Shown: positions 24,335 to 35,482 of the stretch, piece by piece
How the letters are laid out: each line of letters opens with the position of its first letter
How positions within the stretch are numbered: position 1 is the stretch's first letter
Assembly: GCF_963583255.1 (NCBI RefSeq)
Contig: NC_084817.1
Location: 253,001 to 317,000, forward strand
Direction: 5' to 3'
Origin: Pyrus communis
Taxonomy: Eukaryota; Streptophyta; Magnoliopsida; Rosales; Rosaceae
Length of the DNA: 64,000 bases
Translations under genes and position numbers: made by a program
Notes under the pieces: model-generated
What the model saw: only the letters and a program-made list of their open reading frames with translations
Database searches by the model: none
What the model was told of the DNA's origin: nothing

Positions 24335-25049
24335 TGACACACCCCGACCGAAATCGAGGCATGCTGGCGATCACCTGAATGTGACGTAACCAAAAGGAAA
24401 GTGATGCATAAAATTATGGATAAATTTAAACCAAATCTAAAACTTATTTAAACTAAAGTAGCGAGTGTGCAGTAGTGGGAAAAACCCATAAAACACAAGT
24501 GTTTAGAGTATAGATGACATAAAAGTGTGTTGTTGAAACTAGTTAAAGTGCTTATTACACAACAGGAAAAACTCCTACATTTATTTAGAGGGTATGTCAG
24601 AACCGCCAGATATTCCTCGTATGCCATAGAGTAATCAACTAACTAGGACCTGGAGGGACGAAAAACAGAATGGTGAGTAGGCAAAAACAAAGGTTTATAA
24701 ACACATTTATTTTCGGAATATACTAACCTCTCGCCGTAAAACATATATAGTTTCCAGAAAATCATACTACGTATAAGTATGAAATCAAATGTAAATCAAC
24801 AATAAATCCATACGACAAATCACAATATCACAACAGTAGCATAATAAAATCAAGTGCCCATCAATTTATGCTAACACATGAGTTCATGCAGATGCAGAGG
24901 AAATCTGACATGAACAGGACTGAGTGTAATCATAATATACGATCTAATACTACAAGCACGTCAGGTTCCACTTTTGCCAAAAGGGGCATAAACGTTAATT
25001 TACACTTGGGGAGAAAATTACATAGAAAATTTAGGGACGGATCGTCACA
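24335..25049 (-). mobile_element. Gypsy long terminal repeat, about 715 bp
   Basis: Read on the minus strand it begins 'tgtgacgatccgtccc' and ends 'cggtcggggtgtgtca', giving the TG...CA ends of an LTR. The primer binding site abuts its end at 24334. Upstream of its start is the end of a gypsy pol, so this one LTR sits between a pol 3' end and a gag 5' end. Confidence 0.75.
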
Positions 25050-25266
25050 ATCTACTCCCTTTAAGAGACGAAATTTCAACACTCCTAAAGATCAGTCAAA
25101 GAACAAACGTGGATAAAGATCTCGCATACGTTCCTCTGTCTCCCAAGTAACTTCCTCAACAAAGTGGTTTCTCCATAAAACTTTCACCATACAAACGATT
25201 TTGTTCCTAAGAACTTTGTCTTTCCAGTCAAGAATCGTCACTTGAACCTCATCATAAGTCTAATCC
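25050..25266 (-). mobile_element. Gypsy pol 3' end (chromodomain-like)
   Basis: The minus strand reads 'VTILDWKDKVLRNKIVCMVK', 'VLWRNHFVEEVTWETEERMR' and 'DLYPRLF', the C-terminal chromodomain-like tail of Ty3/gypsy integrase, ending just before the LTR. The rest of pol upstream (toward 25270) is missing; LINE sequence begins there. Confidence 0.8.
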
Positions 25267-28200
25267 GGGTTAATCATAAATCGTTATAGATCATGAAAAA
25301 AGCATATGATACGGTCCCAAGAGACATTCTTTAGAGGGATTTAGAGAAGATAGGAGTACGAGTAGCATATATCCAAACTATAAAGGATATGTATGATGGA
25401 GTAAGGACTGCCGTAAGAACTCATGAATGACAAACCAAAAGCTTTCTCATAACTGTAGGGTTACATAAAGGTTCATCTTTAAGTCTTTCCTTTTTTGCAT
25501 TGGTAATGGATGAGTTAACGTGACATATTCAAGATGATATTCCTTGGTGTATGCTTTTCGCAGACGATATAGTGTTGATAGATGAAACTTAGGAATGAGT
25601 AAATGCGAAGCTTAACCTTTGGAGAGAAGTGTTGGAATTTAAAAGTCTTCACCTAAGTTGGTCGATGATAGAGTATATCGAGTGCAAGTTCAGTGCGAAC
25701 GGAGGTTCAGAAGAGTTAAGGGTGAGGATTATATATTAGGAAGTACCAAAGAGCGACCGCTTTCACTACCTAGGATCAATCTAGCAAAAGAATGGAGAGT
25801 TGGATAAAGACCTCAACCATACAATACAAGCTGGATAAATGAAGTGGAAAAATGCATCAGGTGTGTTGTGCAACCGTTGTATGCCACTAAAGCTCAAGGA
25901 AAATTTTGATAGGATGGCAATAAAGCCAACAATGCTTTATGGCACAGAATGTTGGACGGTGAATCATTAACACGTACATACAATGAGTTTAGCGAAGATG
26001 AGAATGCTTCGTTGGATGTGTGGGCACACGAGAAAGGATAAGGAATGAGGATATCCGAGGTTAAGTAGGAGTAGCCAAGATTGAAGGAAAAATAAGAGAA
26101 AATCGGTTAAAGTGGTTTGGATATGTGAAACGAATGCCTACAGACACTCCTATTAAAAGATGCGATTACGAGACAGAAGTTCAAGGTCGAAAGGGTAGAG
26201 AAAGATTTAGGAAGACTTGGAAAGAGACTCTAAGAAAAGATTTTGAATACTTGAATCTAACGAAAGACGTAGCACAGAACCAAGCGTAATGGTGATATAG
26301 CCAAGCCCATTTAATAGGATAAGACTTTATTGTTGTTGTTGATCCATTTTAAATAATAAAAAAATTATTATAAAATATGGCATATAAATAAATAAATAAA
26401 ATTATAAATAAAAAAAAATAAATAAATAAAAAAGTGAATAGATTACATTGAGAAAATGGGTACAATTGCATTTTACGTATATATAACAAAGTGATACATT
26501 TTTAATGAAAAATGGGTACAAATAAGTACAAATAAAATATTAAAAAAATATAGGTACAAATAAAAGTTTTAAAGTACAGGCACAAAAATATATGGGTACA
26601 AACTAAAACTAAAAAAATGGTTGCAAATTAAATTTGAGTACAAATTGAAAATGCATTTGTCATAAATCTAAACTACATATTATTACAACCGTCTTTGTCA
26701 ACCTAAAGAAGGTGAAAAGACCATTTAGTCTTCTATCACAACAAAAAAGTTAAGGATAGTAACACAAATTCACAAAACGACATTTTGTTGTTTTTTGTTT
26801 AAACCTCACCTATAAATGATTTTAAAATCTCTAATTTAAAAGAAAAAAAATTTAAAACATATTAATAGAATCCTCTTTGTCATGTAAATATTATATTATT
26901 GAAACAATGACGTGCATAAAAACCAAAGGACGTTGATCAAAAATTGAAATTGAATAAGGTTTCAATCAATGAAATTAAAAAAATGAGAGATGAGAACCTA
27001 AATGTACCATTTTTCATAAAATAAAATAAAAATGTACCCACTTTTCATAAAAAATAAAAAAAGTACCCACTTTTCATTTAAAAAAAAAGGGGGGGAGGTA
27101 CCACTTTGTTTTATGTAAAACCAACCAATTTTTTTTAACTACAATGTATTCATATTTTAAAATAAAATGTACCCTTTTGTAAACGTACCCAAATTAAAAA
27201 ATTAAAAATAAATAAAAATTGTAATAAATAAAAAATTTGATCTAATTTCAGATAATTCAAATTTGAGGAAAATTTTGAAAATCCCTATTTGGTATTGAAC
27301 TTTGCATGATTTTAGGAAGGAATTGTTAATTTTCATTTTAAAAATTATTTATTAATACTGAAATTTATATTTTGTCCTTCAATCAAAGTATTCAAATAAA
27401 TAAAGTTTCAGTCTAAGATTTTGGTCAACCAGGGACCGGAACCAAAGTTTTCCATTTTAAATTTTGAAAAGAGACCGAGAATCTGGTTACTTATCCATAA
27501 ACATGTATCACATAGGCAGATGATTGACGAGAAATTTCTAAAGGAAATTCATCATAAAATTACCTGAGCAGCTTTTTTGGACAAATCTAAGCTCCATAAG
27601 GACAAATTTTCTTCATCAATGCTGATCAACTTATCATGCCTTCCCGATGGCCACTAAAGAATGCTGTTCAATGTATATTCACATTGCATAAGAGAGTCAA
27701 AGAATCAATGAGTCCAACATATAATACAAAGTTCATACCAAACCACATCTCAAAACAAATAACACGAAACAAACTCGAGTTATATTCCACAAGAAATTTA
27801 TTGCAAAGTAACACCTGTTACAAGAATACACCAAATACTCCTCCACAAACTTACATGATCCAAGAACATTAGATGAGCATCTTCCTTCTAAGCATAACAT
27901 AATGATTCCTTAAATTTATCTACTAACGTAATCATTTATATTTCTAGAGATCCTTTTTCTGTGGTGGCATACATCTTTCTATTTTATTCCAAAAAAGACA
28001 ACAGAAAAGAAAAGATGGTTGAGAAGATGAAAGATAAATTCAAAATTAATAAAACACAATCGGGCAACTAAATGATGCCGAGAGACAGAGCAGTCTTAAC
28101 ATACTGACCACTTGATCTTGCCGACTTGTGAGTCGAGGGAGGTAATTCTTTCCAGCTGAGGGGAATTCAATTCACCGTATAACTTCGGGATCTGCCATGT

Positions 28201-29347
28201 TGCTGCTCCGTATGACTCACCTTCAAGCACATTGAACTTCATAAAAACACTGCCCATGTCTGACATACTGGACTTGGAGAGAATTGAAAGCAAAATACAA
28301 ATAGAGAAGCAAGATAAAATAAAAGATGAAAATGCATAATTACCATTATTATTAGCATAAAACTTGAGAGAAATAGGAAAGATAAAAGAGGAAAAGCATC
28401 CAATTAACAGTGAGAATATGTCATCCAAGCATTATTCAAAAGGTTCAAAGGTATCATATCAGGGGAAATCCGAAATAATCAGAATAAAAAGAAAACAGAA
28501 TAGCAATTACCAGTAGAGTAAACAGTAGAGAAGATGCGTTGGTCGAAGGGACAGGAAGCAAGGTCCCAGATCTCGTTGGGGGTGAGAAAACAAACCCTCG
28601 CACACGAGTTCGGTTCCATCGGAAGAGAGACGAATCAAATGCACCTACTCAATTTCAACATTTCAATTCAATTATTCCGATCCACCGATTTTGTTTGAAA
28701 GAATTCGACGAGAGGGAAGAAGGCAGGCAGGCAAACCTCGTTTTCTTGTTTGAGGCTGAGAGTGCCGGTGTTGAAGCTAGTTTGATCTGTGTCGGCTTTA
28801 ACATCTGATATACATCTAGCCTGGCCGATTGTTCGATTGTTCGAATGGGAATCGGAATCGAATCAGTAGGGTTTATGAATTTGGGGGAAAAGAGGGTAAA
28901 AGAAGGGAAATGGGGATTAGGGATTTCAAAAGTTCACGTGGTATTTCAGACCATATCCGATCCCCGATGATCCTCCTTGCATTGCTATTTACTGCTCCAC
29001 TGCTCGAAACTGAAACTACGACCGTCGTCGTTGCAACTTGCATGCACAACCCAACCCCGTTCTCGCCTCACTTCCAAGTTACAGCACCCAAAAATTCATT
29101 TTCTTGGGCTAATGAGCCGCAGAGGCCCAACTTTAAAATGTTGAACACGTTACCGTTTTCTTCTTGTTTTTTACCCCTTAATTCTATTTTCCTTTAATTA
29201 TATTTGCAAGGGAAAATATATTTATGGGAACCGAAAAAGAAAAGAGTTGAGAGGGACAAAAAATAATAAAAAAAGAATGCAAAGCTTCCCTATCTATTTT
29301 TCACACTTATCACTTGACACGTCTATGCAATTAACAAATTAGACTAC

Positions 29348-29580
29348 AAATTCGTTTGGAAGTACCTTTAAAACGATTGAAAGTGTTTTTAGTAAAAATA
29401 TTATTGAGTTCCAAAAGAATTAGAAGTGCTTCCAGCAAGAAGCAACAATTATGTGTTTTGTGTATGATGCACTTCAAGTGTCTTTCCAGAATTCACTTGT
29501 AATTTTAGTAAGAATTAGTTTCAAAAATATTTTTTAACAAAAACACTTTTAATTATTTAAAAAACAATTCCAAACAAACC
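29348..29580. mobile_element. MITE, about 233 bp
   Basis: Inverted ends: left 'aaattcgtttggaagtacct' and right on the other strand 'gggtttgtttggaattgttt', followed on both sides by 'aaagtgtttttagt'/'aaagtgtttttgtt'. A 'tac' is found on both flanks, a possible 3-bp target duplication. Confidence 0.65.
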
Positions 29581-29587
29581 CTACATT

Positions 29588-29668
29588 ATTTATACGTTGC
29601 CCTTGGCCTTTTCCTATTGAAGCCAGCATAATTTATACTTTGCCCTCGGCCTTTTCCTATGGAAGCCG
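29588..29668. repeat. Direct duplication of about 47 bp
   Basis: 'tttatac' + 'gttgcccttggccttttcct' + 'attgaagccagc' is followed at once by 'tttatac' + 'tttgccctcggccttttcct' + 'atggaagccgg'. The two copies differ at four or five bases. Confidence 0.8.
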
Positions 29669-30173
29669 GAAAAGTCGAAGATAGATAAGCATAGGCAAGT
29701 CCAGAGCCCAAGAAGATACAATAGGATGTACCTAGTTTACCAACCAAACAATAGACACCTAGTCAAACCCAAGAAAATTAAAAACCAGACCCAGACAGCT
29801 GGATCAAGTAAGTCAACAAGAGCCCGTAAGCTCCCGAAACGGAAAATTCCTCTGCCCCTAAAATATCACGTCATTATATCATGATCCTCCTTTAAACCTA
29901 ATTTTAAGAATCTCATATCGTCCCCTCACACCAAAACGCTTTGCCATCTTCCTTCCTTCTCCACAGTCGATCCCATCCAACACCCAAAAGCGAAACAAAG
30001 TTGGAAGCGGAAACCGAAAAATATGGGAATAACATCAAAGTGGTGTGATTAAAGTGTTGAGGTGAAGAGGGAGGAGTAAACGTAAAGTCACCCCCTAATT
30101 TCTCAAGCCACTTATTGCCACGGGATCCAATCCAGCACCATCATCATCGTCAACATCTATCGAATCAGATGAC

Positions 30174-32938
30174 ATGGTAAAGTGGAGAACCCTCCTCCCT
30201 GAAAACAGGATGACCGTCTATTTCTCCAGATGGTTTTCCGATCTCGATTGGCGCCGGCTGCTCTTACTCATCCCTCCCCTATCTCTCATACTCTTCCTCT
30301 CACTCTCCTCCTTCTCTTCTTCCTCTTCTTTTTTCTCTCCCACCAACATCCCTTTTGCTCCCATCCGATCCATCTTTCGCGGCGGCCGTGCCTTCCAGTT
30401 CCAGGTGCCGTCCAACAACTTCAATTCAACGCCAATTGCTTCGCCCACTTCACCTACAGGGACTCCAAACCAAAATCAAAATCGGACCGAGTCGTTGATC
30501 AAGAAGAAGAAGGAGGATGAATTGGGTCGCTCCAGAATCGCCGTCTGCTTGGTAGGTGGGGCCCGGAGGTTCGAGCTCACGGGGCCGTCCATCCTCGATA
30601 AGATTCTCAGCAAATATTCCAATTCCGATCTTTTCTTGCACAGTCCTGTGGACCCCAACGCCTTCAAGTTCTCGCTCCTCAAATCGGCGCCAAGGATCGC
30701 CGCCGTCAAAATCTTCCACCCCAAACCAATGCCCGAGACTGAGTTCCAGCTCCGAGTCCTAACCGCCCAGAACTCGCCCAATGGCATCCAGGTTCCTCTT
30801 TCTTTCTCAATTCTTCCTCTCTTTTTTCCCTTTTTTTTTTTTTTTATATATTTTATTTTATTTTTAATTTCTCTCTTGAAACAGAAATAACATAAACTAT
30901 TAATTATATTTCTGTTTTGGGATATTATAGTATAGTCACACAGAATTAATTGATTTTGGCTGGATCAGAAAGAAAGAAGATTAGGGAACGTGACTAATCG
31001 TGGTATATAACGTGTTTACAACAATTACTTCTAGTTGCCGTTTCAATCGTGTGCTCTAACCTCCTAGTCGGAGCTACGCGTAGGACAAGGAGGAGGAAGT
31101 ACAAAGAATACACTCACATGCCATAGAATTTATGTAAATTTACTATACTTAGGCCAGCTGAACAACCAACTGTTGAATAATCATAATAATTTAAAAAAAG
31201 AGAAAACTTGATATATAAGTTTAATTTTTAAAAGCAATAGTAGAAATAGTTCAATTTATTAAAATAAATTTAATTTTTTAAATTTAACTATTTTGTTATC
31301 AATAATTAATGATAAGATTTATTATAAAAATTAAATTTCTTCCTGACTCTCTCTTTGATTATTTATTTTTTCGTTATTTTTTGTTCTTCCTTCTACTTTA
31401 AACCCTATTATAGATTTTATTTTTAATTTTTATAATCAACTTATATCAATTTTTATTTATTTTTTCGTTATTTTATGTTCTAACTTATATGACATATTTT
31501 TTTTATAATCAACTATTATAGATTTTATTTTTAATTTTTATAATAAATCTATATCAATTTTTATTTATTTTTTCGTTACTTTTTGTTCTTACTATTATGA
31601 CATTTTTTTTTTATAATTAACCTGTTACATATTAATGTATTTTGCTTGTAGGTATATTATATTTTTTTTTACCTTTAGTTAGGTTTCATATCTCGTTTAT
31701 AGGTCTAATATACATTCATATATTTGTTAATTGAGTTCGGATAGAATGTTTTGCAGATAGATTTATGTTAGCGTATTAGTTTTTTTGTTATGAGATGTTA
31801 ATTAGATTGTTCGAAGTTGAAAAATGCAGTATTAATTGATTTTTAATATTTAAAAAATATAAAATGAGTATAAAAAAAATAAAAGTATATAATTAGATAA
31901 CTGAATTCACTCTTAAAAGTTATGTATGTTTTTGGATCTGGATCTAAAGCTCCTTAAATAAATTGTAGCAACAAGGAAAGGTCTAAAAAGTCATTTTCTC
32001 TCTTGAATTAACATAACATTTAAAGAGAAATAAAACGTCATTTTGTCTCTTCCGTTGCTCTCTTTTCTTTTTCTTGTTTGATAGTTGATACATAATATAA
32101 AAAGTGGAAATTTTAATTCATGAAATTCCAACTTCTAAGTAATTAAATTACATTTATTTTATGAGTCATACATGTGCAGGGTCTGTTGCAATATTTCAAC
32201 CTGGTGGAAGGCTGCCTAACTATGATCCAAGCTTACCAAAAACAGAACAACTTCACCTACGACTGGATTGTCCGAACCCGAGTTGACGGCTACTGGAACG
32301 CCCCCCTCCACCCCAAATACTTCGTGCCCGGTCACTACCTGGTCCCACCAGGCTCCAGCTATGGCGGACTCAACGACCGCTTTGGAGTTGGCGACCTCAA
32401 CACCACCACTGTCGCCCTCTCCCGCCTCTCCCTCCTTCCCCAGCTCGACGCAGCTGGACTCCACCAACTCAACTCCGAAACCGCCTTCAAGGCCCAACTC
32501 ACCACCCAAGGGGTACCTTACGTGACTAAACGACTCCCCTTTTGTATCGTAACAGACCGCCAGTATGAGTTCCCGCCACACCGCTTTGGAGTGCCGGTGG
32601 CGTCCTTGTCAAGCCCAGGGCCTTTGAGCGGGGCCAAGTGCAGGCCTTGCACGCCTGTGTGCCGAGGGCCGTGCGTGGCGGACGTGATGTTGAGCCTCTA
32701 CAAAGGATGGAGCTGGACCCACTGGGCCAACGGTACCCTTGAGCTCTGTGATGCCCATAAAGCTTGGGAAAAGAATTGGGAGAGCAAATTTGACCGAGTT
32801 GCTGGGAAGAAACTCGCTGCCGAGCGAAAGCGAGTTGCAGGCATGACGACAGAGCAATGCATTCATGATTTCAACCAACTGAAGAACCGAACTGCCAACT
32901 GGGACGCACCGGCGGCGGAACAGATTTGTAGCCACTGA
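30174..32938 (+). CDS. DUF7796-like type II membrane protein, function unknown
   Basis: Two exons, 30174-30791 and 32180-32938, join in phase 0 across a 1.39-kb AT-rich intron (CAG/GT...gcag/GG) to give 458 residues. Residues about 28-50 form one hydrophobic anchor ('[18 protein letters not shown]'), followed by a Ser/Asn/Pro-rich stem. The folded domain starts near residue 120 with '[20 protein letters not shown]'. It contains '[11 protein letters not shown]', '[15 protein letters not shown]', '[13 protein letters not shown]', '[11 protein letters not shown]' and a Cys cluster '[12 protein letters not shown]'. This layout is that of a conserved land-plant family labelled DUF7796 (name recalled, not searched). 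'RTRVD' and 'DRFGVG' resemble motifs of Golgi glycosyltransferases, so a Golgi lumenal enzyme is a reasonable inference but not shown. A second in-frame ATG at 30207 is possible. Confidence 0.88.
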
Positions 32939-33939
32939 ACATTAACAAATACAGAACGACAATGATAGGAGAAAGAAATATAGTGGGGAAGAGAGTGTTT
33001 TTGGATCCGTACATTCTCTTGATTTTGTTTTTTTTTTTTTTTTTTTTTTTAACAAGAAACATTCTCTTGATTTAATCACATGGAGTGATTTTTTAACAGA
33101 ACACTCGGGCTTTACAGCTCAAACTATTCTACTTTTTGTTTATAACAACAAAGTATGGATGGAATAGTCTTTTCAGAAGTCATTTAAGCAATCAAATTAT
33201 TCAATATTCAAACATCTACTTAAGTAAGTGCCTATTTATATATGAGATACAATCAAAAGACAAATATTTTTACCAACACTTTTACACTTCTTTGTAGCCT
33301 TTAAATTTTATAACATTCAACGGTTTAGATTAAAAGTGATGCGGAGAGTTTTAAACATTAAATGACTTGGATGATGATGTGGATTATAATTAATAAAGAA
33401 AACAGTAATCTAAATTAAAAATAAATATCTAGTAGGATAAAATTGAAAAAACAAATAATCAAACTTTGAACCCATAGTAAAAAATCAAAAAAATAAGAAC
33501 ACAGATACGTGAAAATAATTGTAACCTCCATCTTCCTCTTTGTTGATGAGATCTGCAATGCTTTGGATGAAATCTTTTCTTTCATTTTACAAAAAAATGA
33601 ACCTTAGTAAATAACAAAAAAAGCATGATTTAACAAAAACCGTGATACCGGGCATAGGATTAATCCCAGCATAAACGAAACTACTACAATGAAAAAAATT
33701 GAAAGCCCACACAAATGAAATCAAAAGAGATAGTTGTTTGTTTGATTCGAAAAACTAAAAGAAAAGTTGAAAACTTATCAAAGACCTAAATTGACAAAAC
33801 TAAAAAGATTTTGCAAAACCTAATTTAATCACCCTACATTTATGAACAATAATATTGGGTTTACGGTTTTGTTTTGCTTACCTAATGAACAACAATATCG
33901 GGTTTAGGGTTTTGTTTTGCTTACAATAATATAGGATTT

Positions 33940-34099
33940 ATGGTCTAGTGGTCTTTCTCTTCATTTGTAAGTGAGAGACTTTAGGTTCGATTATCGCCAA
34001 AGGTGAGTTTGAACGACATTATTGCTAGCCCATTATGAGGCTAAGCTCATCCACTCCCCCTTAACGTAGATAATATCGTTTGTTAAAATAAAAAAAAAA
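33940..34099 (+). mobile_element. tRNA-derived SINE
   Basis: The head carries an RNA polymerase III A box, 'tggtctagtggt', and about 40 bp on a B box, 'ggttcgattat', as in tRNA genes. A unique body follows, and the tail is 'gtttgttaaaataaaaaaaa'. Relics of the same family are visible near 17641-17775, 47400-47530 and 47826-48530. Confidence 0.75.
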
Positions 34100-34654
34100 T
34101 CATTGTAGAAGGCATCAAAATTTCATATCAATCCCATGAAGGTTGCATACCTCATTGTCAAAGAGGGAGATGGAGGTTACAATACTTCGAATCAATAGAG
34201 TTCTACCTCCTTTCTATTTTGCACGCTTACAGCTAAGGTTTCTTCATTTTTAATTTTATTTTTTATTACTTTCATATTTTATGCTTTTTCAGTTTTATTT
34301 TTATCTTTAATATAAGTTAAATTCTACGTAAGCATCCATGCTATTTAATGAATGAATAAAGACCTTTGAATGTTTTGTAATCCAAAGGTTTATACAAATA
34401 TTTGTCCCTATATATATATGGTTTTAGGTAATATTTGGATGGAATAGGTATTCTTTGAAAAAGAGAAATAAGGATAAATGTAACAACTTTTTTTTTTTTG
34501 AACTAACGACGTTTAAAATAAGGAATAATATAACATTCAAAAATATAAAAATAAAAAATGTTTTTTTTTCTACTGGCCAATCATGAGAATATTAGTAAAA
34601 TAATAACTAATAAAAATTATTATCTAAATATATATATGAGAAAGCACAATATTA

Positions 34655-34790
34655 AAGGGTAATGTTACTAAATTTTGTAAACTAAATGATATAGAAGTTG
34701 ATGATTAAATTATTAAGTGTTGATTAACTTGCTTATCTTTTATTAGTGACACATTATTTAGTTTACAAATTTAGTCGACCTAACATTATT
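34655..34790. mobile_element. Small MITE with target duplication
   Basis: 136 bp. The arms 'gtaatgttactaaattttgt' and, on the other strand, 'aataatgttaggtcgactaa' pair, each continuing to 'tttgtaaactaaat'. The 7-bp word 'caatatt' flanks both ends (34648-34654 and 34791-34797). Confidence 0.8.
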
Positions 34791-35482
34791 CAATATTGAA
34801 AAAAAAAAGTGAAAATAAAAAATATAGTGGGGGTAATAAATGTCATTAAAAAAATATTAAAAATAAAAATGTGAAAAATAGTTGGGTAATAAATGCCAGC
34901 AAAATTAAGTAAATTTAAGCTTTAAAAAGAAAAAAAATATATAAAAAAACGAACTCAAGTAAAAACATAGTCGTCGTCTTCATCTCCTTTGATGGTTTTC
35001 ATGATCTGCAACTCAAAAATTACAAATTTCAGCAACTTAAAAAATAGAAAGGGATGCCTAGTCGACACCTCGGGCGCACCCGACGAAGCCTAGGTCAGTA
35101 TTTGGTCGACACTCACAAAACAAATGCGAAAATGTTGCCACCCCGCATCCAAGGCTGACTAGGAGTGCCCAGAGATGAGTTTTTTAAAACACTGATGAAT
35201 ACAGAGTGTTGGGAATTTACGAGGAGGAACAGGTTCTCTTCAACCATGGCCTTTCAAGACTCCCAATATGCCTTGTATAAGAAGGCAGGGATGCCATAAC
35301 GGCGATGGACCTGTTCCATATAACCTCCTTTCCGACTTTACTCAAAGAGAACAATAATCAAAGACTTAAAGATTGAAAATTGCTTTTCAACCAGTCCAAA
35401 ACTGAGAGCATTAGGACCTTGACCTACCTACTTACCTACCTTGTCATTAGATTTTTTGAATATTAGGATTTCTCTTCTTGGG

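Larger units (their letters stand above)
22944..26342 (+). mobile_element. Degenerate LINE retrotransposon, interrupted
   Basis: Two plus-strand coding remnants belong together. At 22950-23170 is the endonuclease-RT linker ('KKAVREAKLVTFDDMYKQLD', then 'KLARAREKKTRDLNQVRCIK'). At about 25285-26300 is the reverse transcriptase with 'AYDTVPRDIL', 'GLHKGSSLS', 'MLFADDIVLI' (catalytic FADD) and 'LYGTECWTV'. Many stops and frameshifts are present. The 3' end is 'ttgttgttgttg'. The flanks 'tcattttaaataaca' (about 22929) and 'tccattttaaataata' (about 26341) look like a diverged target-site duplication. The element is 5' truncated and has lost the first RT blocks, where gypsy pieces now lie. Confidence 0.8.
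22684..27455. mobile_element. Large inverted-repeat element, host of nested insertions
   Basis: A block at about 22684-22880 ('gaaactttggatgtagtcct', 'gattgactaaaatcttagat', 'tactttgattgaaggacaaa') reappears inverted at about 27250-27455 ('tttgtccttcaatcaaagta', 'gattttggtcaacc', 'ggaaccaaagtttt'). With the LINE insertion removed, the element would be about 1.4 kb, bounded by terminal inverted repeats of about 200 bp, with 'gtaccc/gggtac'-rich interior text. It sits in the long intron of the DWA2-like locus. No transposase was seen. Confidence 0.6.
19797..28982 (-). pseudogene. DWA2: DWA2/TSSC1-type WD40 gene, probably decaying
   Basis: Twelve minus-strand exons were traced: 28982-28938, 28820-28737, 28644-28511, 28220-28105, 27653-27564, 21514-21387, 21131-21062, 20659-20571, 20396-20351, about 20315-20258, 20166-20108 and 19838-19797. 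They give 'MQGGSSGIGYGLKY' at the N-terminus, 'FSHPNEIWDLA', 'ESYGAATWQIPKLYG', 'WPSGRHDKLISIDEENLSLW', 'AWDPHDINAVAATCESSIQF', 'EDESGIHVWDLRKP', 'EWSSREPWIFASLSYDGR' and 'VIVESVKAFLSKK' plus stop. This is the EIPR1/TSSC1 propeller family. Arabidopsis DWA2 is a DDB1-CUL4 substrate receptor that damps ABA signalling.

Three defects suggest loss of function. Exon 3 has five C's (about 28579-28583) where the family frame needs four. The intron after exon 6 needs a GC donor at 21386. The roughly 35 codons expected between 'YDGLML' and 'RRIDPLLNSY' are absent, replaced by a (GA)n run in a 35-bp gap that cannot be spliced in frame. An assembly error could explain the first defect but not the third. 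Confidence 0.75.
28983..30173. promoter_or_regulatory. Divergent intergenic region between DWA2-like and DUF7796-like genes
   Basis: This 1.19-kb spacer separates two divergent starts. It holds a MITE (29348-29580) and a short duplication (29588-29668). The segment 29930-30173, with pyrimidine-rich text and no MITE, is the probable core promoter and leader of the plus-strand gene. No TATA box was confidently placed on either side. Confidence 0.5.
32939..35482. other. Intergenic; SINE and MITE only
   Basis: AT-rich spacer with a T-run at about 33030, a SINE (33940-34099), a 55-bp direct duplication before it ('gggtttacggttttgttttgc' region, 33838-33935) and a MITE (34655-34790). No gene was seen. 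Confidence 0.6.

Noticed and set aside
28539..29197. Plus-strand frames of 89 and 122 codons over the DWA2-like 5' exons
   Set aside because: They overlap minus-strand exons that carry clear WD40-family sequence; no plus-strand homology was recognised.
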